A DNA stretch of 34,333 bases, taken from positions 1-34,333 of IMG/VR virus record IMGVR_UViG_3300030104_002411, one strand, 5' to 3'. Shown here in pieces: positions 1-7,824 of the stretch. Positions within the stretch are counted from its first letter, which is position 1. Each line of letters opens with the position of its first letter. This DNA is from a virus. Made by a program: the position numbers and the translations under genes. The notes below the pieces were generated by a model. The model searched no databases. It was not told the DNA's origin and saw only the letters and a program-made list of their open reading frames with translations.

Positions 1-99
1 TAACTCCAACTACAATGAAATGTGGTTCTTTTTCCCAACTGGCACTTCTTTAGTACCTAATAAATATGTTATTTGGAACTATGTTGATAATGTCTGGTC
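1..99. repeat. 99-bp terminal redundancy, left copy
   Basis: Bases 1-99 are identical to 34235-34333. A perfect end-to-end overlap of this length is what a k-mer assembler leaves when a circular or circularly permuted genome closes. It lies inside a coding sequence, so a biological long terminal repeat at this point is unlikely. Confidence 0.95.
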
Positions 100-535
100 C
101 ATTGGTTCAATGGATAGATCCTGTTGGATAGATCAAGGTGTCTTTGATTTACCGATTGCTTGTGATAGCAATGGTAATGTCTATGAACATGAAAGCGATG
201 TTGCTCTAGTTAACTCTGAGAATGTTGGTATTCAAGTACCTTTCTGTGAAACAGCTCCAATAGAAATTGGTATGGGTGATAACTATGTGCAGTGCAGTCA
301 AGTTTTACCTGATGAAGAAGCTACCACCTTACCAGGTGTTGCTATTAGTTTTAAAGGTAGGTTCACGCCACTTGGCCCTGAAACAAACTTTGGCACATTT
401 ACATTTGATACCGATGGTTATACCGATGCTAGATTTACCGCTAGACAAGTTAAAATGAAAGTTACAGGTGATGGTTCACAACCATTTCAAGTTGGTAAGA
501 TTAGATTAGATGTTAAGAAAAGAGGTAAGAGATAA
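1..535 (+). CDS. Tail-accessory / stabilization protein (P22 gp10-like), C-terminal part
   Basis: This is the 3' part of the gene that begins at 32997. The left 99 bases repeat the right end exactly, and the reading frame runs across the join without a shift, giving a protein of 590 residues. An ATG at position 20 is an internal methionine, not the start. The C-terminus is basic (ends in KKRGKR) and the segment has no catalytic motif. The stop codon overlaps the start of the next gene (TAATG). In P22-like phages this protein sits at the portal/tail junction and keeps packaged DNA from leaking. That role is inferred from the family and from its place beside tail and ejection genes. Confidence 0.75.
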   Translation, partial: NSNYNEMWFFFPTGTSLVPNKYVIWNYVDNVWSIGSMDRSCWIDQGVFDLPIACDSNGNVYEHESDVALVNSENVGIQVPFCETAPIEIGMGDNYVQCSQVLPDEEATTLPGVAISFKGRFTPLGPETNFGTFTFDTDGYTDARFTARQVKMKVTGDGSQPFQVGKIRLDVKKRGKR

Positions 536-762
536 TGGCTAGACGAGCACTTCGTAAACCTCTACTCAAGTTTAATTCTGATTACCAAAATTATTTAGTC
601 TCTGAAATAGAATACCGAGATGGTTTATCTTTTAAGAAAGGTGAGCGAATAGAAGTAGGTGGCGGAGATCAAACAGAATTAGTATTAGTAAGTCCAAATG
701 GAACAAAATATAAAGTTAGTGTCGCAGATGACGGAACTCTCTCAGCCGCAGCAACAGTCTAA
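535..762 (+). CDS. Small hypothetical protein, 75 aa
   Basis: It starts with the ATG that overlaps the preceding stop (TAATG), with an AGAGG motif about nine bases upstream. The N-terminus is basic (ARRALRKPLLK) and the remainder looks beta-rich, with VLVSPNGTKYKVSV near residues 49-62. There is no signal peptide or membrane segment. It sits between the tail-accessory gene and a GNAT-like gene, in the part of short-tailed phage genomes that holds neck and tail parts, so a virion role is possible. I do not recognise the family. Its end is overlapped by the next gene. Confidence 0.6.
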   Translation: MARRALRKPLLKFNSDYQNYLVSEIEYRDGLSFKKGERIEVGGGDQTELVLVSPNGTKYKVSVADDGTLSAAATV

Positions 763-1132
763 AATACTAGAGCCGTGGGAGATAGAGTGGCAAAGGTGTA
801 AACCTTGGATAGAAAAAGCGGTCAAACATCAAGATATGTATAGTATTGATGATGTAGAAGAACAAATCCGTAAGGGCATTTTTGCTTTATGGCCTGGCAA
901 AAATAGTGCTATAATAACGGAGATAGTTGTCTTTCCCCAGATTAAGACACTTAACATACTGTTCTGCGGGGGAGATTATTCAGAACTACAATCAATAGTT
1001 GACACTTCTATTGAACAGTTTGCCAAACAATTAGGAATTAAACGCCTCTACGGTGGGGGCAGAAAAGGATGGCTTAGAAAGCTAAAAGGCAAAGGCTGGA
1101 TAAGCGAAAATTTAATAAGTAAAGAATTATGA
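728..1132 (+). CDS. GNAT-fold-like small virion-region protein, 134 aa
   Basis: I place the start at the ATG at 728 (MTELSQPQQQ). An ATG at 698 would add ten residues but bury more of the gene in its neighbour, and neither has a good ribosome site. The C-terminal half holds FCGGD, then LGIKRLYGGGRKGWLRKLKGKGW. That ending resembles the short acetyltransferase-like proteins found in many podophages near tail genes (GRKGW..L...GW). Acetyl-CoA-binding residues cannot be confirmed by eye, so enzymatic activity is not claimed. It overlaps the next gene by four bases (ATGA). Confidence 0.6.
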   Translation: MTELSQPQQQSKILEPWEIEWQRCKPWIEKAVKHQDMYSIDDVEEQIRKGIFALWPGKNSAIITEIVVFPQIKTLNILFCGGDYSELQSIVDTSIEQFAKQLGIKRLYGGGRKGWLRKLKGKGWISENLISKEL

Positions 1133-2121
1133 GCAAAGGAAAAACAACACAAACTTCAGCCACTGATCCAGCAATATTAGCAATGCAACAAGACTTATAT
1201 AATAGGTCTAAAAATATTGCTGCTTTACCTTTTACACCCTATTCAGGGCCAAGGGTTGCAGGATTTAATCCAGACCAACTAGCAGGCTTTGATGCAACTA
1301 GAAATATGTTTGGTCAATCAATGGCTCTTGATCCTAGAGGTCAATTAGCTGGTATGGGCCAAGCACCATTAGACATAAATTCATTTCAAAACCCATATCA
1401 AGAACAAGTTATAGATAATGCTATGGCTGACTTGAACAGAGGTAGACAATTACAAATACAATCAGATCAAGATGCAGCTATCGGCAGAGGTGCTTTTGGT
1501 GGATCTCGTTCAGCAGTTTTAGAAGCAGAAACAAATAGAAACTTTGCAGACAGAGCAGGTAATCTTGCAGCGAATTTAAGACAGCAAGGTTTTGATAGTT
1601 CTGTTGCTAATGCTATGCAAGACAGAAATTTCCGTTCTGGCATTAACCAAGGTTTACTAAGCGACCAATATAGAAACTTAGGTTTACTATCTGGTATTGG
1701 TGCACAACAACAAGGCTTACAACAAGGAGCTATGGATGCAGGTTACAATGAGTTCTTGAGAGGTCTTAACTATCCTAAAGAACAACTTGGTTTACTTGCT
1801 CAAGGTTTAAGTGGTTTACCTGGAGATTCAAGTACAACTATGCAGAAAGAAACAGGAACAGGAGATGTTCTTGGAACAGCAGCACAACTTTATGGAATGT
1901 ATTTATTGTCTGACAAAAGACTAAAAGACAACATTACTCTTATTGGTCAATCTAAAAAAGGGCACAATGTTTACACTTGGACATGGAACAAGTTAGCTAA
2001 AAAATTAAATATTAACTCTCCAACAATAGGTGTTCTTGCTCAAGAAGTTATGGAAACAAACCCAGATGCTGTAACCAAAAATAATGATGGTTACTACATG
2101 GTTAATTATGGAGCTTTGTAA
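1129..2121 (+). CDS. Probable ejection/internal virion protein with short S74-type C-terminus, 330 aa
   Basis: The N-terminal ~60 residues (PFTPYSGPRVAGFNPDQ) match a pattern common in phage DNA-transfer proteins. The middle is Gln/Asn/Ala-rich and helical. The last ~70 residues begin SDKRLKDNI and contain GVLAQEV and GYYMVNYGAL, the outline of a compact peptidase-S74 (intramolecular chaperone) domain. The Ser and Lys five residues apart (S-D-K-R-L-K) match the self-cleavage dyad spacing of that family. The gene overlaps its upstream neighbour by ATGA and its downstream neighbour by TAATG. Placement with two other large internal-type proteins supports a virion role. Whether the short S74 domain is proteolytically active is unknown. 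Confidence 0.65.
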   Translation: MSKGKTTQTSATDPAILAMQQDLYNRSKNIAALPFTPYSGPRVAGFNPDQLAGFDATRNMFGQSMALDPRGQLAGMGQAPLDINSFQNPYQEQVIDNAMADLNRGRQLQIQSDQDAAIGRGAFGGSRSAVLEAETNRNFADRAGNLAANLRQQGFDSSVANAMQDRNFRSGINQGLLSDQYRNLGLLSGIGAQQQGLQQGAMDAGYNEFLRGLNYPKEQLGLLAQGLSGLPGDSSTTMQKETGTGDVLGTAAQLYGMYLLSDKRLKDNITLIGQSKKGHNVYTWTWNKLAKKLNINSPTIGVLAQEVMETNPDAVTKNNDGYYMVNYGAL

Positions 2122-3350
2122 TGACCCCATTAGAAAAATTTAATTTAATGTTACAGGGTGGTTATAACCCTATGGGTGGTGGTATTAACACCAATCAAAT
2201 GAATGACTTTATTGCTGCTGGTTATAGAAAACCTTTTGATAACAAACCAGTAATGCAAAATCTTTTTAATACTCAAAAATTCAGTCAAGATGTTGCAAAT
2301 AATAAAGCTCAACAGGATCTTTTGAAAAAACAAAATAGAGGAAATATGTTAATCGCTCTTGGTGATGCCTTAAGAGGCAAAGATATGACTCAAGGTTTTT
2401 TACAAAGACAACAATTATTTCAACAGAAAGAAGATAAAAGAAAAGCTGAAGAAAATTTTAATCAAATGTACGCAACTTTAAATGACGATCAAAAAAGAAT
2501 TGTTGACTTACAAAGAGCTGGAATTAAATTGCCAACACCAACAGATAGAACAACTATAAAAGGAGCTGACGGTTTTAATTATTTTGTAGATACAGGCGAG
2601 AGAGTTTTACCTGGTGTTGTTAAGAATGAAAAAGCAACTGATAGAAAATATGAAAAAGCTGCCGATGGTTTTTATCGTTATGTTGATGATGGGTCAAAAG
2701 TATTTGGTGATGTTGAAATAGTTGATCCAAACTTTATTCAACCTACTGAAGATAATCCAATGGGATTAAGTAATAAAGAAATTTTTGAAAGATCAGATAA
2801 ATTAAGTGACGATTTTAGAGCAGGATCTAAAGACTTTATTGTTTCAAGAGATTCTATGAAAAGAATACTTGATGCAGCAAATGACCCTTCACCCTTTGGT
2901 GACTTATCAATTATCTTTAGTGCTATGAAAGTTCTCGATCCCAACTCTGTTGTTAGAGAGAGTGAATTTCAAACAGTAGCAGATGCAGCACCATTATTAG
3001 AAAGACTTGGATTTAGTAAAGATAAAATTGAAGCAGTACAAGCTGGTAATAAATTAACAGATGCACAAAGAGCTGACGTTGTTGGAACTGTTTTAGATTT
3101 TTATAAATCTGCTGTTATTTCTCAAAAGTCATTAGAAGAATTTTATGCAAATAAAGCTATAACATCAGGTTTAAAACCTGAAGATGTTATATTTGATTAT
3201 GGAGCAACAGTTGTACCGAAAATACAAGATTTTGAATTTATTGTTTCATTACAAAATATGACAATAGATCAGTTAAAAAACATTGATAGAAGTAAATTTA
3301 CAGAAAAACAAAAAGAAATATTTTTAAAAGAACTTAAAAACCGTAATTAA
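2121..3350 (+). CDS. Probable internal virion / DNA-ejection protein, 409 aa
   Basis: It starts at the ATG overlapping the previous stop, with GGAG seven bases upstream. The protein is hydrophilic, helical and charged, with a Gln/Lys-rich region at residues 60-125. The segment around 260-300 (AMKVLDPNSVVRESEF) is a motif I associate with phage internal virion or injection proteins (M..LDP.SVVRE.EF). There are no membrane segments. It lies between two other probable ejection proteins, an arrangement like the three E-proteins of P22-type phages. The role is inferred from motif and position. Confidence 0.6.
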   Translation: MTPLEKFNLMLQGGYNPMGGGINTNQMNDFIAAGYRKPFDNKPVMQNLFNTQKFSQDVANNKAQQDLLKKQNRGNMLIALGDALRGKDMTQGFLQRQQLFQQKEDKRKAEENFNQMYATLNDDQKRIVDLQRAGIKLPTPTDRTTIKGADGFNYFVDTGERVLPGVVKNEKATDRKYEKAADGFYRYVDDGSKVFGDVEIVDPNFIQPTEDNPMGLSNKEIFERSDKLSDDFRAGSKDFIVSRDSMKRILDAANDPSPFGDLSIIFSAMKVLDPNSVVRESEFQTVADAAPLLERLGFSKDKIEAVQAGNKLTDAQRADVVGTVLDFYKSAVISQKSLEEFYANKAITSGLKPEDVIFDYGATVVPKIQDFEFIVSLQNMTIDQLKNIDRSKFTEKQKEIFLKELKNRN

Positions 3351-3352
3351 TA

Positions 3353-5491
3353 ATGTCTGAAATAGATAAAAAAATAGAACAAGAATTAGATAAAATTTCT
3401 CAAAATAATGTAATACCTCAAAAAGTTGACACATTTACTGGTGTAACAGATAGTGCTTTACAAGGTTTAAGTCTTGGCTTTTCTGATGAAATCGGAGCTG
3501 GTATTGGAGCAGGTTTTGATAGTTTATTTACTGATAAAAAATTTAGTGATGCTTTTGATGAAAGAGTTACAAACGAAAGAAACAGGTACAAGGCTTTTAG
3601 TGAAACAAATCCTGGCACTGCATTAACAGCAAACATTGTTGGCTCATTAGCTCCAGTTGCAGCATCGTTATTATTAACTCCATTTACAGGTGGCACAAGT
3701 TCTTCTGTAGCAGCAGCTCAAACTGCTAAAATTTTAAGCAATCCATTATTGGCAGGAAATATTGTAAAGCCAGGTGCAGGTTTATTATCTAAAACTTTTG
3801 AAGCTGGTAAATTAGGTGCAGTACAAGGTGGTGCTGCTGGTGTAGGTTATTCTGAGGGGGATGTAGCTGACAAAGCTATTGGCGGAGCTCTTGGTACTGC
3901 ATTAGGTGCAGGTATAGGAGCTGCATCACCAGCTCTATTAACTGGAGCGGGTAAGTTAATTGAAAAATTTATACCTAAAAAAAGTTCAAACTTTACAAAT
4001 GAAGAAGTGAAATCAATTAAATTAGCTTCGCAACAATTTGCAGAAGATGAAATACCGCTTGAACAAGTAATAATTAAAATAAAAGAAAATGTTTCAGCCG
4101 ATAAACTTGAAGGTAAAACTCCTGTAGAAATCCTTGCTGATTATGGTGGAGATGCAGTCCTAAGAAAACTAAGAGGTATTAATATAAGAGTTGGTGGCAT
4201 GGACATCAATAAAAAATTAGCAGAAAGAACAACAGGCACAGTAGAACAAAAAGCAGCAGATTTATCTGCTGGTGATTCTCCAAACATACAGTCAACTAGA
4301 ATTTCTGACACATTGCGAAGCAGTGCTGAAAAATCTATGAACAATAAACAAATAAATTTAGAAGCTGGTATTGATGATATAGTCTCTGCTGTAGATGATA
4401 AGTTAGATCCTTTATATAAATCTGCTTTTGCAAAAAACACAAACATAACAAATTTAGAAGTTTATAAGTTTTTAGATAAAGACCCAATATTGAAGAAAGC
4501 CTACAAACAAGCAATAGAACTATACAATCAAAAACTTGTCGCAAAAGGACAAAACCCAATCGAAATACCACAGTTAGACAAGTTGTTAATAAAAGAAAAT
4601 GGTAAAATTGTAAATGTAAGTCAAACACTACCTTTAGAATTTTTGGATCAAATTAAAAGAGTAGCAGATCAACAAACCTTTGAAAAAATTATTAAAGGCA
4701 GCATTAATAAACAAATGTCTGGCCCAAGAAAAAAAATAGCTAATGATTTTAGGGAATTATTAAAAAACTCTGTTCAAGGAGATGAATATGTTAGTGCACT
4801 TAATCAAGCTGCTGATAGTTTCTCATTACAAGATGCTTTCAATCTTGGTGCTAAATTTCACAAACCATCAACCACAGCAAAAGCATTTGAAAATCAATTT
4901 TCTAAACTTGGAACAGATGTAGAAAAAGATGCTTTTAGAATAGGTGTTTTTCAAGAAATTATGAAAGACATAAACAGGGTTGGAGATAGTCAAGACTTAG
5001 TTAAAAAAATATTTAACAGCCCAGATTTAAGACAAAAATTATCAATAATGTTTGGCGATGATGTCGCTGCTAGAGATCAATTTGTGAACAAACTAATTAG
5101 AGAAGCAAATATAACTAGGACAAGTAATGTTGTATCTGGTGGTTCAAATACAGCAGAAAAACTATTTGATGCAAATGAAGCCACACAAACAATATCTGAT
5201 ATAGCGGTTGCTGGATCTGGAAATCCTACTGATGCAGCAGCTTTAAGATCAATTTCATCATTATTTTCAAAAGCAAGAGATGTTATTGCTAATCCATTAG
5301 AGAGAGCATCAAGAAATGTAGGTAATGTATTGTTAGAACAAAACCCAACTAAACAGCTTGAAATGGTAGAGCTAATGAAACAGCTACAGAGAGAACAGCT
5401 AGTAAGAGATGCTTTATTAAACAGAACAGCAGGTGGTGGCATTAGAATAGGTGCTAACCAAATGAATGACTTCCTTAACACAATGAATTAA
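3353..5491 (+). CDS. Large internal virion protein with glycine-zipper membrane segments, 712 aa
   Basis: It starts two bases after the preceding stop. Residues ~80-115 and ~150-200 are hydrophobic and Gly/Ala-rich with repeated GxxxG spacing (GGALGTALGAGIGAA), typical of ejection proteins that insert into the inner membrane to form a DNA channel. The rest is long and helical, with many Lys, Asp and Asn and no enzymatic motif. It is the last and largest of three probable ejection proteins. Its stop overlaps the following nuclease-like gene (TAATG). The function is inferred from composition and context. Confidence 0.6.
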   Translation: MSEIDKKIEQELDKISQNNVIPQKVDTFTGVTDSALQGLSLGFSDEIGAGIGAGFDSLFTDKKFSDAFDERVTNERNRYKAFSETNPGTALTANIVGSLAPVAASLLLTPFTGGTSSSVAAAQTAKILSNPLLAGNIVKPGAGLLSKTFEAGKLGAVQGGAAGVGYSEGDVADKAIGGALGTALGAGIGAASPALLTGAGKLIEKFIPKKSSNFTNEEVKSIKLASQQFAEDEIPLEQVIIKIKENVSADKLEGKTPVEILADYGGDAVLRKLRGINIRVGGMDINKKLAERTTGTVEQKAADLSAGDSPNIQSTRISDTLRSSAEKSMNNKQINLEAGIDDIVSAVDDKLDPLYKSAFAKNTNITNLEVYKFLDKDPILKKAYKQAIELYNQKLVAKGQNPIEIPQLDKLLIKENGKIVNVSQTLPLEFLDQIKRVADQQTFEKIIKGSINKQMSGPRKKIANDFRELLKNSVQGDEYVSALNQAADSFSLQDAFNLGAKFHKPSTTAKAFENQFSKLGTDVEKDAFRIGVFQEIMKDINRVGDSQDLVKKIFNSPDLRQKLSIMFGDDVAARDQFVNKLIREANITRTSNVVSGGSNTAEKLFDANEATQTISDIAVAGSGNPTDAAALRSISSLFSKARDVIANPLERASRNVGNVLLEQNPTKQLEMVELMKQLQREQLVRDALLNRTAGGGIRIGANQMNDFLNTMN

Positions 5492-5913
5492 TGTCAACTT
5501 ATAAAGTAGGGCGGTCTGGCGAACACTTAGCTGCCTACTTCCTACTCCAATACTTTGACGAAATCTTTGAACCCAACCCAACAGCTAGATACGATTTCTT
5601 GGTTATGAAAGATGACATACCATACAAGATCCAAGTCAAAACATCTGAGTCAACCTACCACCATAGAAACAAAGAATTGGTTAGATGGGATATTAAGAAG
5701 AGAGTCAACAGAATCAAGAAAGACTACAACGAAAACGAAGTAGATATATTTGCTTTCTGTTATCTGCCCTATGACCAAATAGAGTTCCAACCCAACAGAA
5801 ACTTAACTGCTACCTGGCAGAAAGAATTAGACTACATCAAAGAAGTAAACCCTAGAAAATCCTTAGAAAGATCAATCACTATTATAAATGCGTTGAAAGA
5901 AAACGACATTTAG
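5491..5913 (+). CDS. PD-(D/E)XK nuclease-like protein, 140 aa
   Basis: The sequence has the layout of a small PD-(D/E)XK nuclease: GRSGEHLAAYFLL (Glu at about residue 11), then ARYDF (Asp at about 35) and IQVKTSE (Gln-x-Lys at about 48-50), followed by a basic linker and a VDIFAFCYLP strand. This is close to the PDDEXK_5 group, which includes I-Ssp6803I-like homing endonucleases and resolvase-like enzymes. It is translationally coupled to the ejection gene and is the last gene before attP. Possible jobs are junction resolution, host DNA attack or mobility. None can be chosen from sequence alone. Confidence 0.65.
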   Translation: MSTYKVGRSGEHLAAYFLLQYFDEIFEPNPTARYDFLVMKDDIPYKIQVKTSESTYHHRNKELVRWDIKKRVNRIKKDYNENEVDIFAFCYLPYDQIEFQPNRNLTATWQKELDYIKEVNPRKSLERSITIINALKENDI

Positions 5914-5998
5914 TTTATTGAACTACCTGATAACAACCAAAGAAAATGAGGTCTTTTTTTTGGCTGATTTCTGGGCTTAAAGGTACTGAATCATAGTG

Positions 5999-6043
5999 CT
6001 TTTAAGGAATGGGTCGCAGGTTCGAATCCTGCAGGGCTCACCA
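5999..6043 (+). other. attP core: 3' half of tRNA-Lys(UUU)
   Basis: The segment begins in a perfect anticodon loop (CTTTTAA, anticodon TTT). It continues with GGAAT for the anticodon stem, GGGTC for the variable loop, a T-arm GCAGG-TTCGAAT-CCTGC, acceptor AGGGCTC, discriminator A and CCA. The bases before 5999 do not complete an anticodon stem or D-arm, so this is a fragment, not a tRNA gene. Phages that integrate with tyrosine recombinases often carry such a 3' half so that the host tRNA is rebuilt on integration. The integrase gene starts 136 bases downstream. Confidence 0.85.
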
Positions 6044-6069
6044 TTATTTCCCAGTTTTCTCTCATAAAC

Positions 6070-6099
6070 TTGACCTGATTTTCAATATTTTGTTATCAT
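6070..6099 (+). promoter_or_regulatory. Sigma70-type promoter for integrase
   Basis: TTGACC (6070-6075) and TATCAT (6094-6099) are each one base off consensus, with an 18-base spacer. Transcription would start near 6106, about 70 bases before the integrase ATG. A copy of the 9-mer TATTTTGTT lies in the spacer. Confidence 0.5.
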
Positions 6100-6149
6100 A
6101 AATATACGCTAAGTTGCTATTTTGTTCACGGGTAAAACATAACAAAATA
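6086..6149. repeat. Three copies of TATTTTGTT (operator or integrase arm-type sites)
   Basis: TATTTTGTT occurs at 6086-6094 and 6118-6126, and its exact reverse complement at 6141-6149. The last two form an inverted pair with a 14-base loop in the integrase leader. The first lies between the -35 and -10 elements. Their position between attP and int fits integrase arm sites or operators for autoregulation. Confidence 0.55.
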
Positions 6150-6178
6150 CAACCACAGCACAACCAGAGAGAGAGAAA

Positions 6179-7240
6179 ATGAAATTTGAAAGAGATAAGA
6201 AAGACTCGAACATACTTATATATCCATCGTGTTATACCTTTGCCTACATCATCAATGGCAAAAGAAAACAAAACAAGTTAGCTGACATCAACACACCTAT
6301 TGAAGCTGTCAGAATTAAAGCAGCCAAACATCATGCCTTGGTATTAGAAGGTATAGATCCTTTTGGTAAATCAAATAATAAAATTATGACAGTGCAAACT
6401 TTCGCTGACTCATGGTTTAAATATTTAGAAAAAACTAAGGGCCTAAAAAGTAGAAAGTCTTTTGAAAATATATATGACAACTATTTAAAAAAAGTCTTTG
6501 GCTCAAGAGATATAAAAACTATTACCCACCAAGAAGTTAAAGATTGGTTCTATGATATTGATAAACAAAGCATGGCTAATAAATCTTTAATGGTGTTCAA
6601 AAAGGTGTTCAATGAAGCAAAGGCTTCTGAGTACACAGAGAAATATCCTTTCAACCTGGTTAAGAAATACACTGAAAGTATTAGAGAAAATTACCTAACA
6701 CAAGACCAGCTTGTAGAGGTTATAAAAGAATTGAACAGCCGATATGAAATACATCGTAAAAGATCATCAGTGGATTTTATTTGGGCTTGTATCTTAACAG
6801 GAGCAAGGTCTGCTTCTGAAATAGGTAATGCTAAATGGAGTGACTTCAAAGGAGATAGGATCGTTTTAAACGAACATAAAACCGCAAACAAAACAGGTGA
6901 TAAGCGTGTGATTTATCTCAATGCTCAATCACAAAAGATTATAGAACGACAACCTAGAACCAATGGCAAAAGACATGAATATATCTTTGCGATTAAAACA
7001 CCTTATCGTATGTGGAAAAACATTAGAGCAAAGTTTGGTTTAGATCACATTACACTACACGATCTAAGACATAGTTTTGCCAGTCATTGTATTTCGTTTG
7101 AGAAGATGACATTGAAGGAAGTGGGCGATTTGTTAGGACACAAATCAACCCAAACTACAAATAGGTATGCTCACCTATTAGAAGAAACCACCATTGATAA
7201 CATCAATAGGATGGGTAAGTTTCACTCTAAGTTTTTTTAG
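6179..7240 (+). CDS. int: Tyrosine site-specific integrase, 353 aa
   Basis: This is a phage-type tyrosine recombinase that would integrate the genome into the host chromosome at a tRNA gene. Catalytic residues are visible in order: Arg210 (LTGARSASEI), Lys234 (EHKTANKTG), His294 and Arg297 (TLHDLRHSFAS), His321 (LLGHKST) and Tyr330 (TTNRYAHL). The N-terminal ~60 residues match the arm-binding region and 70-165 the SAM-like core-binding domain. The length is normal for P4/lambda-type integrases. A purine-rich GAGAGAG site precedes the ATG. The gene lies right beside attP, so after integration it sits at one end of the prophage. Confidence 0.95.
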   Translation: MKFERDKKDSNILIYPSCYTFAYIINGKRKQNKLADINTPIEAVRIKAAKHHALVLEGIDPFGKSNNKIMTVQTFADSWFKYLEKTKGLKSRKSFENIYDNYLKKVFGSRDIKTITHQEVKDWFYDIDKQSMANKSLMVFKKVFNEAKASEYTEKYPFNLVKKYTESIRENYLTQDQLVEVIKELNSRYEIHRKRSSVDFIWACILTGARSASEIGNAKWSDFKGDRIVLNEHKTANKTGDKRVIYLNAQSQKIIERQPRTNGKRHEYIFAIKTPYRMWKNIRAKFGLDHITLHDLRHSFASHCISFEKMTLKEVGDLLGHKSTQTTNRYAHLLEETTIDNINRMGKFHSKFF

Positions 7241-7385
7241 CTTTAAACTTATTTATTAAAAAGTGCTTGTTTGCTCTAAAGTATTCAAGCACTGATCCGT
7301 ATGGTTTTTCGTTGTAATACTTAACTTTATTTCTGTTACAGTCATAAAATTTATTCGTAACATACTGTCTAAAAGTTTCCTTCAT
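7227..7385 (-). CDS. Small basic hypothetical protein, 52 aa
   Basis: The frame runs leftward from the ATG at 7385, preceded by GAGG seven bases upstream, and gives a Lys/Tyr-rich peptide (MKETFRQYVTNKF...). An ATG six bases earlier is possible but too close to the ribosome site. It overlaps the end of the DUF3310-like gene by 17 bases and the 3' end of the convergent integrase gene by 14. A terminator-like hairpin lies inside its 3' half, so it may be an untranslated tail instead. I do not recognise the product. Confidence 0.45.
   Translation of the reverse strand: MKETFRQYVTNKFYDCNRNKVKYYNEKPYGSVLEYFRANKHFLINKFKAKKT
7257..7293 (-). terminator. Probable leftward terminator
   Basis: Read on the minus strand, AGTGCTTG (7293-7286) pairs perfectly with CAAGCACT (7269-7262) across a 16-base loop and is followed by five T residues. 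It would stop leftward transcripts of the DUF3310 gene before they run far into the integrase antisense strand. Confidence 0.45.
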
Positions 7386-7824
7386 CTGCATACCTCTCTT
7401 TTAAATCGGCTTCATTTTCTTTTAGCCATTCATCGTAATCTAAAATTATCTCACCTACGTTTTGTTGGTAGTAAAAAAGATATTGCTTATCCAAAAAGAT
7501 TTCCCAATCTATTTTTTCACAATCAATATTTTTACTTGTTAAGGGGTTGCCGTTTGGATCTACATTATAAATATGCTGCAATTCTAGCTCTATATAATGA
7601 ATAGCTTTTTGCAGGTCTTTAATATGATCTTTTCTTTTACCCTTTTTACCAGACCTGGTAATGTATTTAATACTGTTCCCAAGACACCAATTAATGTTGT
7701 TCTTGATAATATATTCTATTGGTTGAGCTCTACCTTTATAGTGATTACCGCCAACCTGTCGCTCTGTTGCGAGTTTTCTATTGGCCCTGTTCCACTCTTC
7801 TGGTGTAACTTTATCAATACTCAT
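7369..7824 (-). CDS. DUF3310-like phage protein, 151 aa
   Basis: The N-terminal half carries the DUF3310 (SaV-like) pattern: VGGNHYKGRAQPIEYI, then CLGNSIKYITRSGKKG and DLQKAIHYIELEL. Members are small phage proteins sometimes labelled nucleotide kinases on weak grounds. No Walker motif is present here, so I make no enzymatic claim. The C-terminal ~60 residues are acidic and less conserved-looking. The gene points left, divergent from the early operon, with a good AGGAG site ahead of the ATG. It is one of few leftward genes next to int, a place where lysogeny genes are often kept. Confidence 0.7.
   Translation of the reverse strand: MSIDKVTPEEWNRANRKLATERQVGGNHYKGRAQPIEYIIKNNINWCLGNSIKYITRSGKKGKRKDHIKDLQKAIHYIELELQHIYNVDPNGNPLTSKNIDCEKIDWEIFLDKQYLFYYQQNVGEIILDYDEWLKENEADLKERYADEGNF

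Noticed and set aside
698-727. Upstream ATG for the GNAT-like gene
   Set aside because: It extends further into the previous gene without a better ribosome site. The ATG at 728 is preferred, though not proven.
5937-5963. AT-rich hairpin CCAAAGAAAA/TTTTTTTTGG as a terminator of the ejection operon
   Set aside because: The stem is almost all A:T with a G:T pair, and the T-run is part of the stem rather than after it. Not convincing as an intrinsic terminator.
5940-6043. A complete tRNA-Lys gene
   Set aside because: No acceptor 5' strand, D-arm or anticodon-stem 5' strand can be found upstream. Only the 3' half is present.
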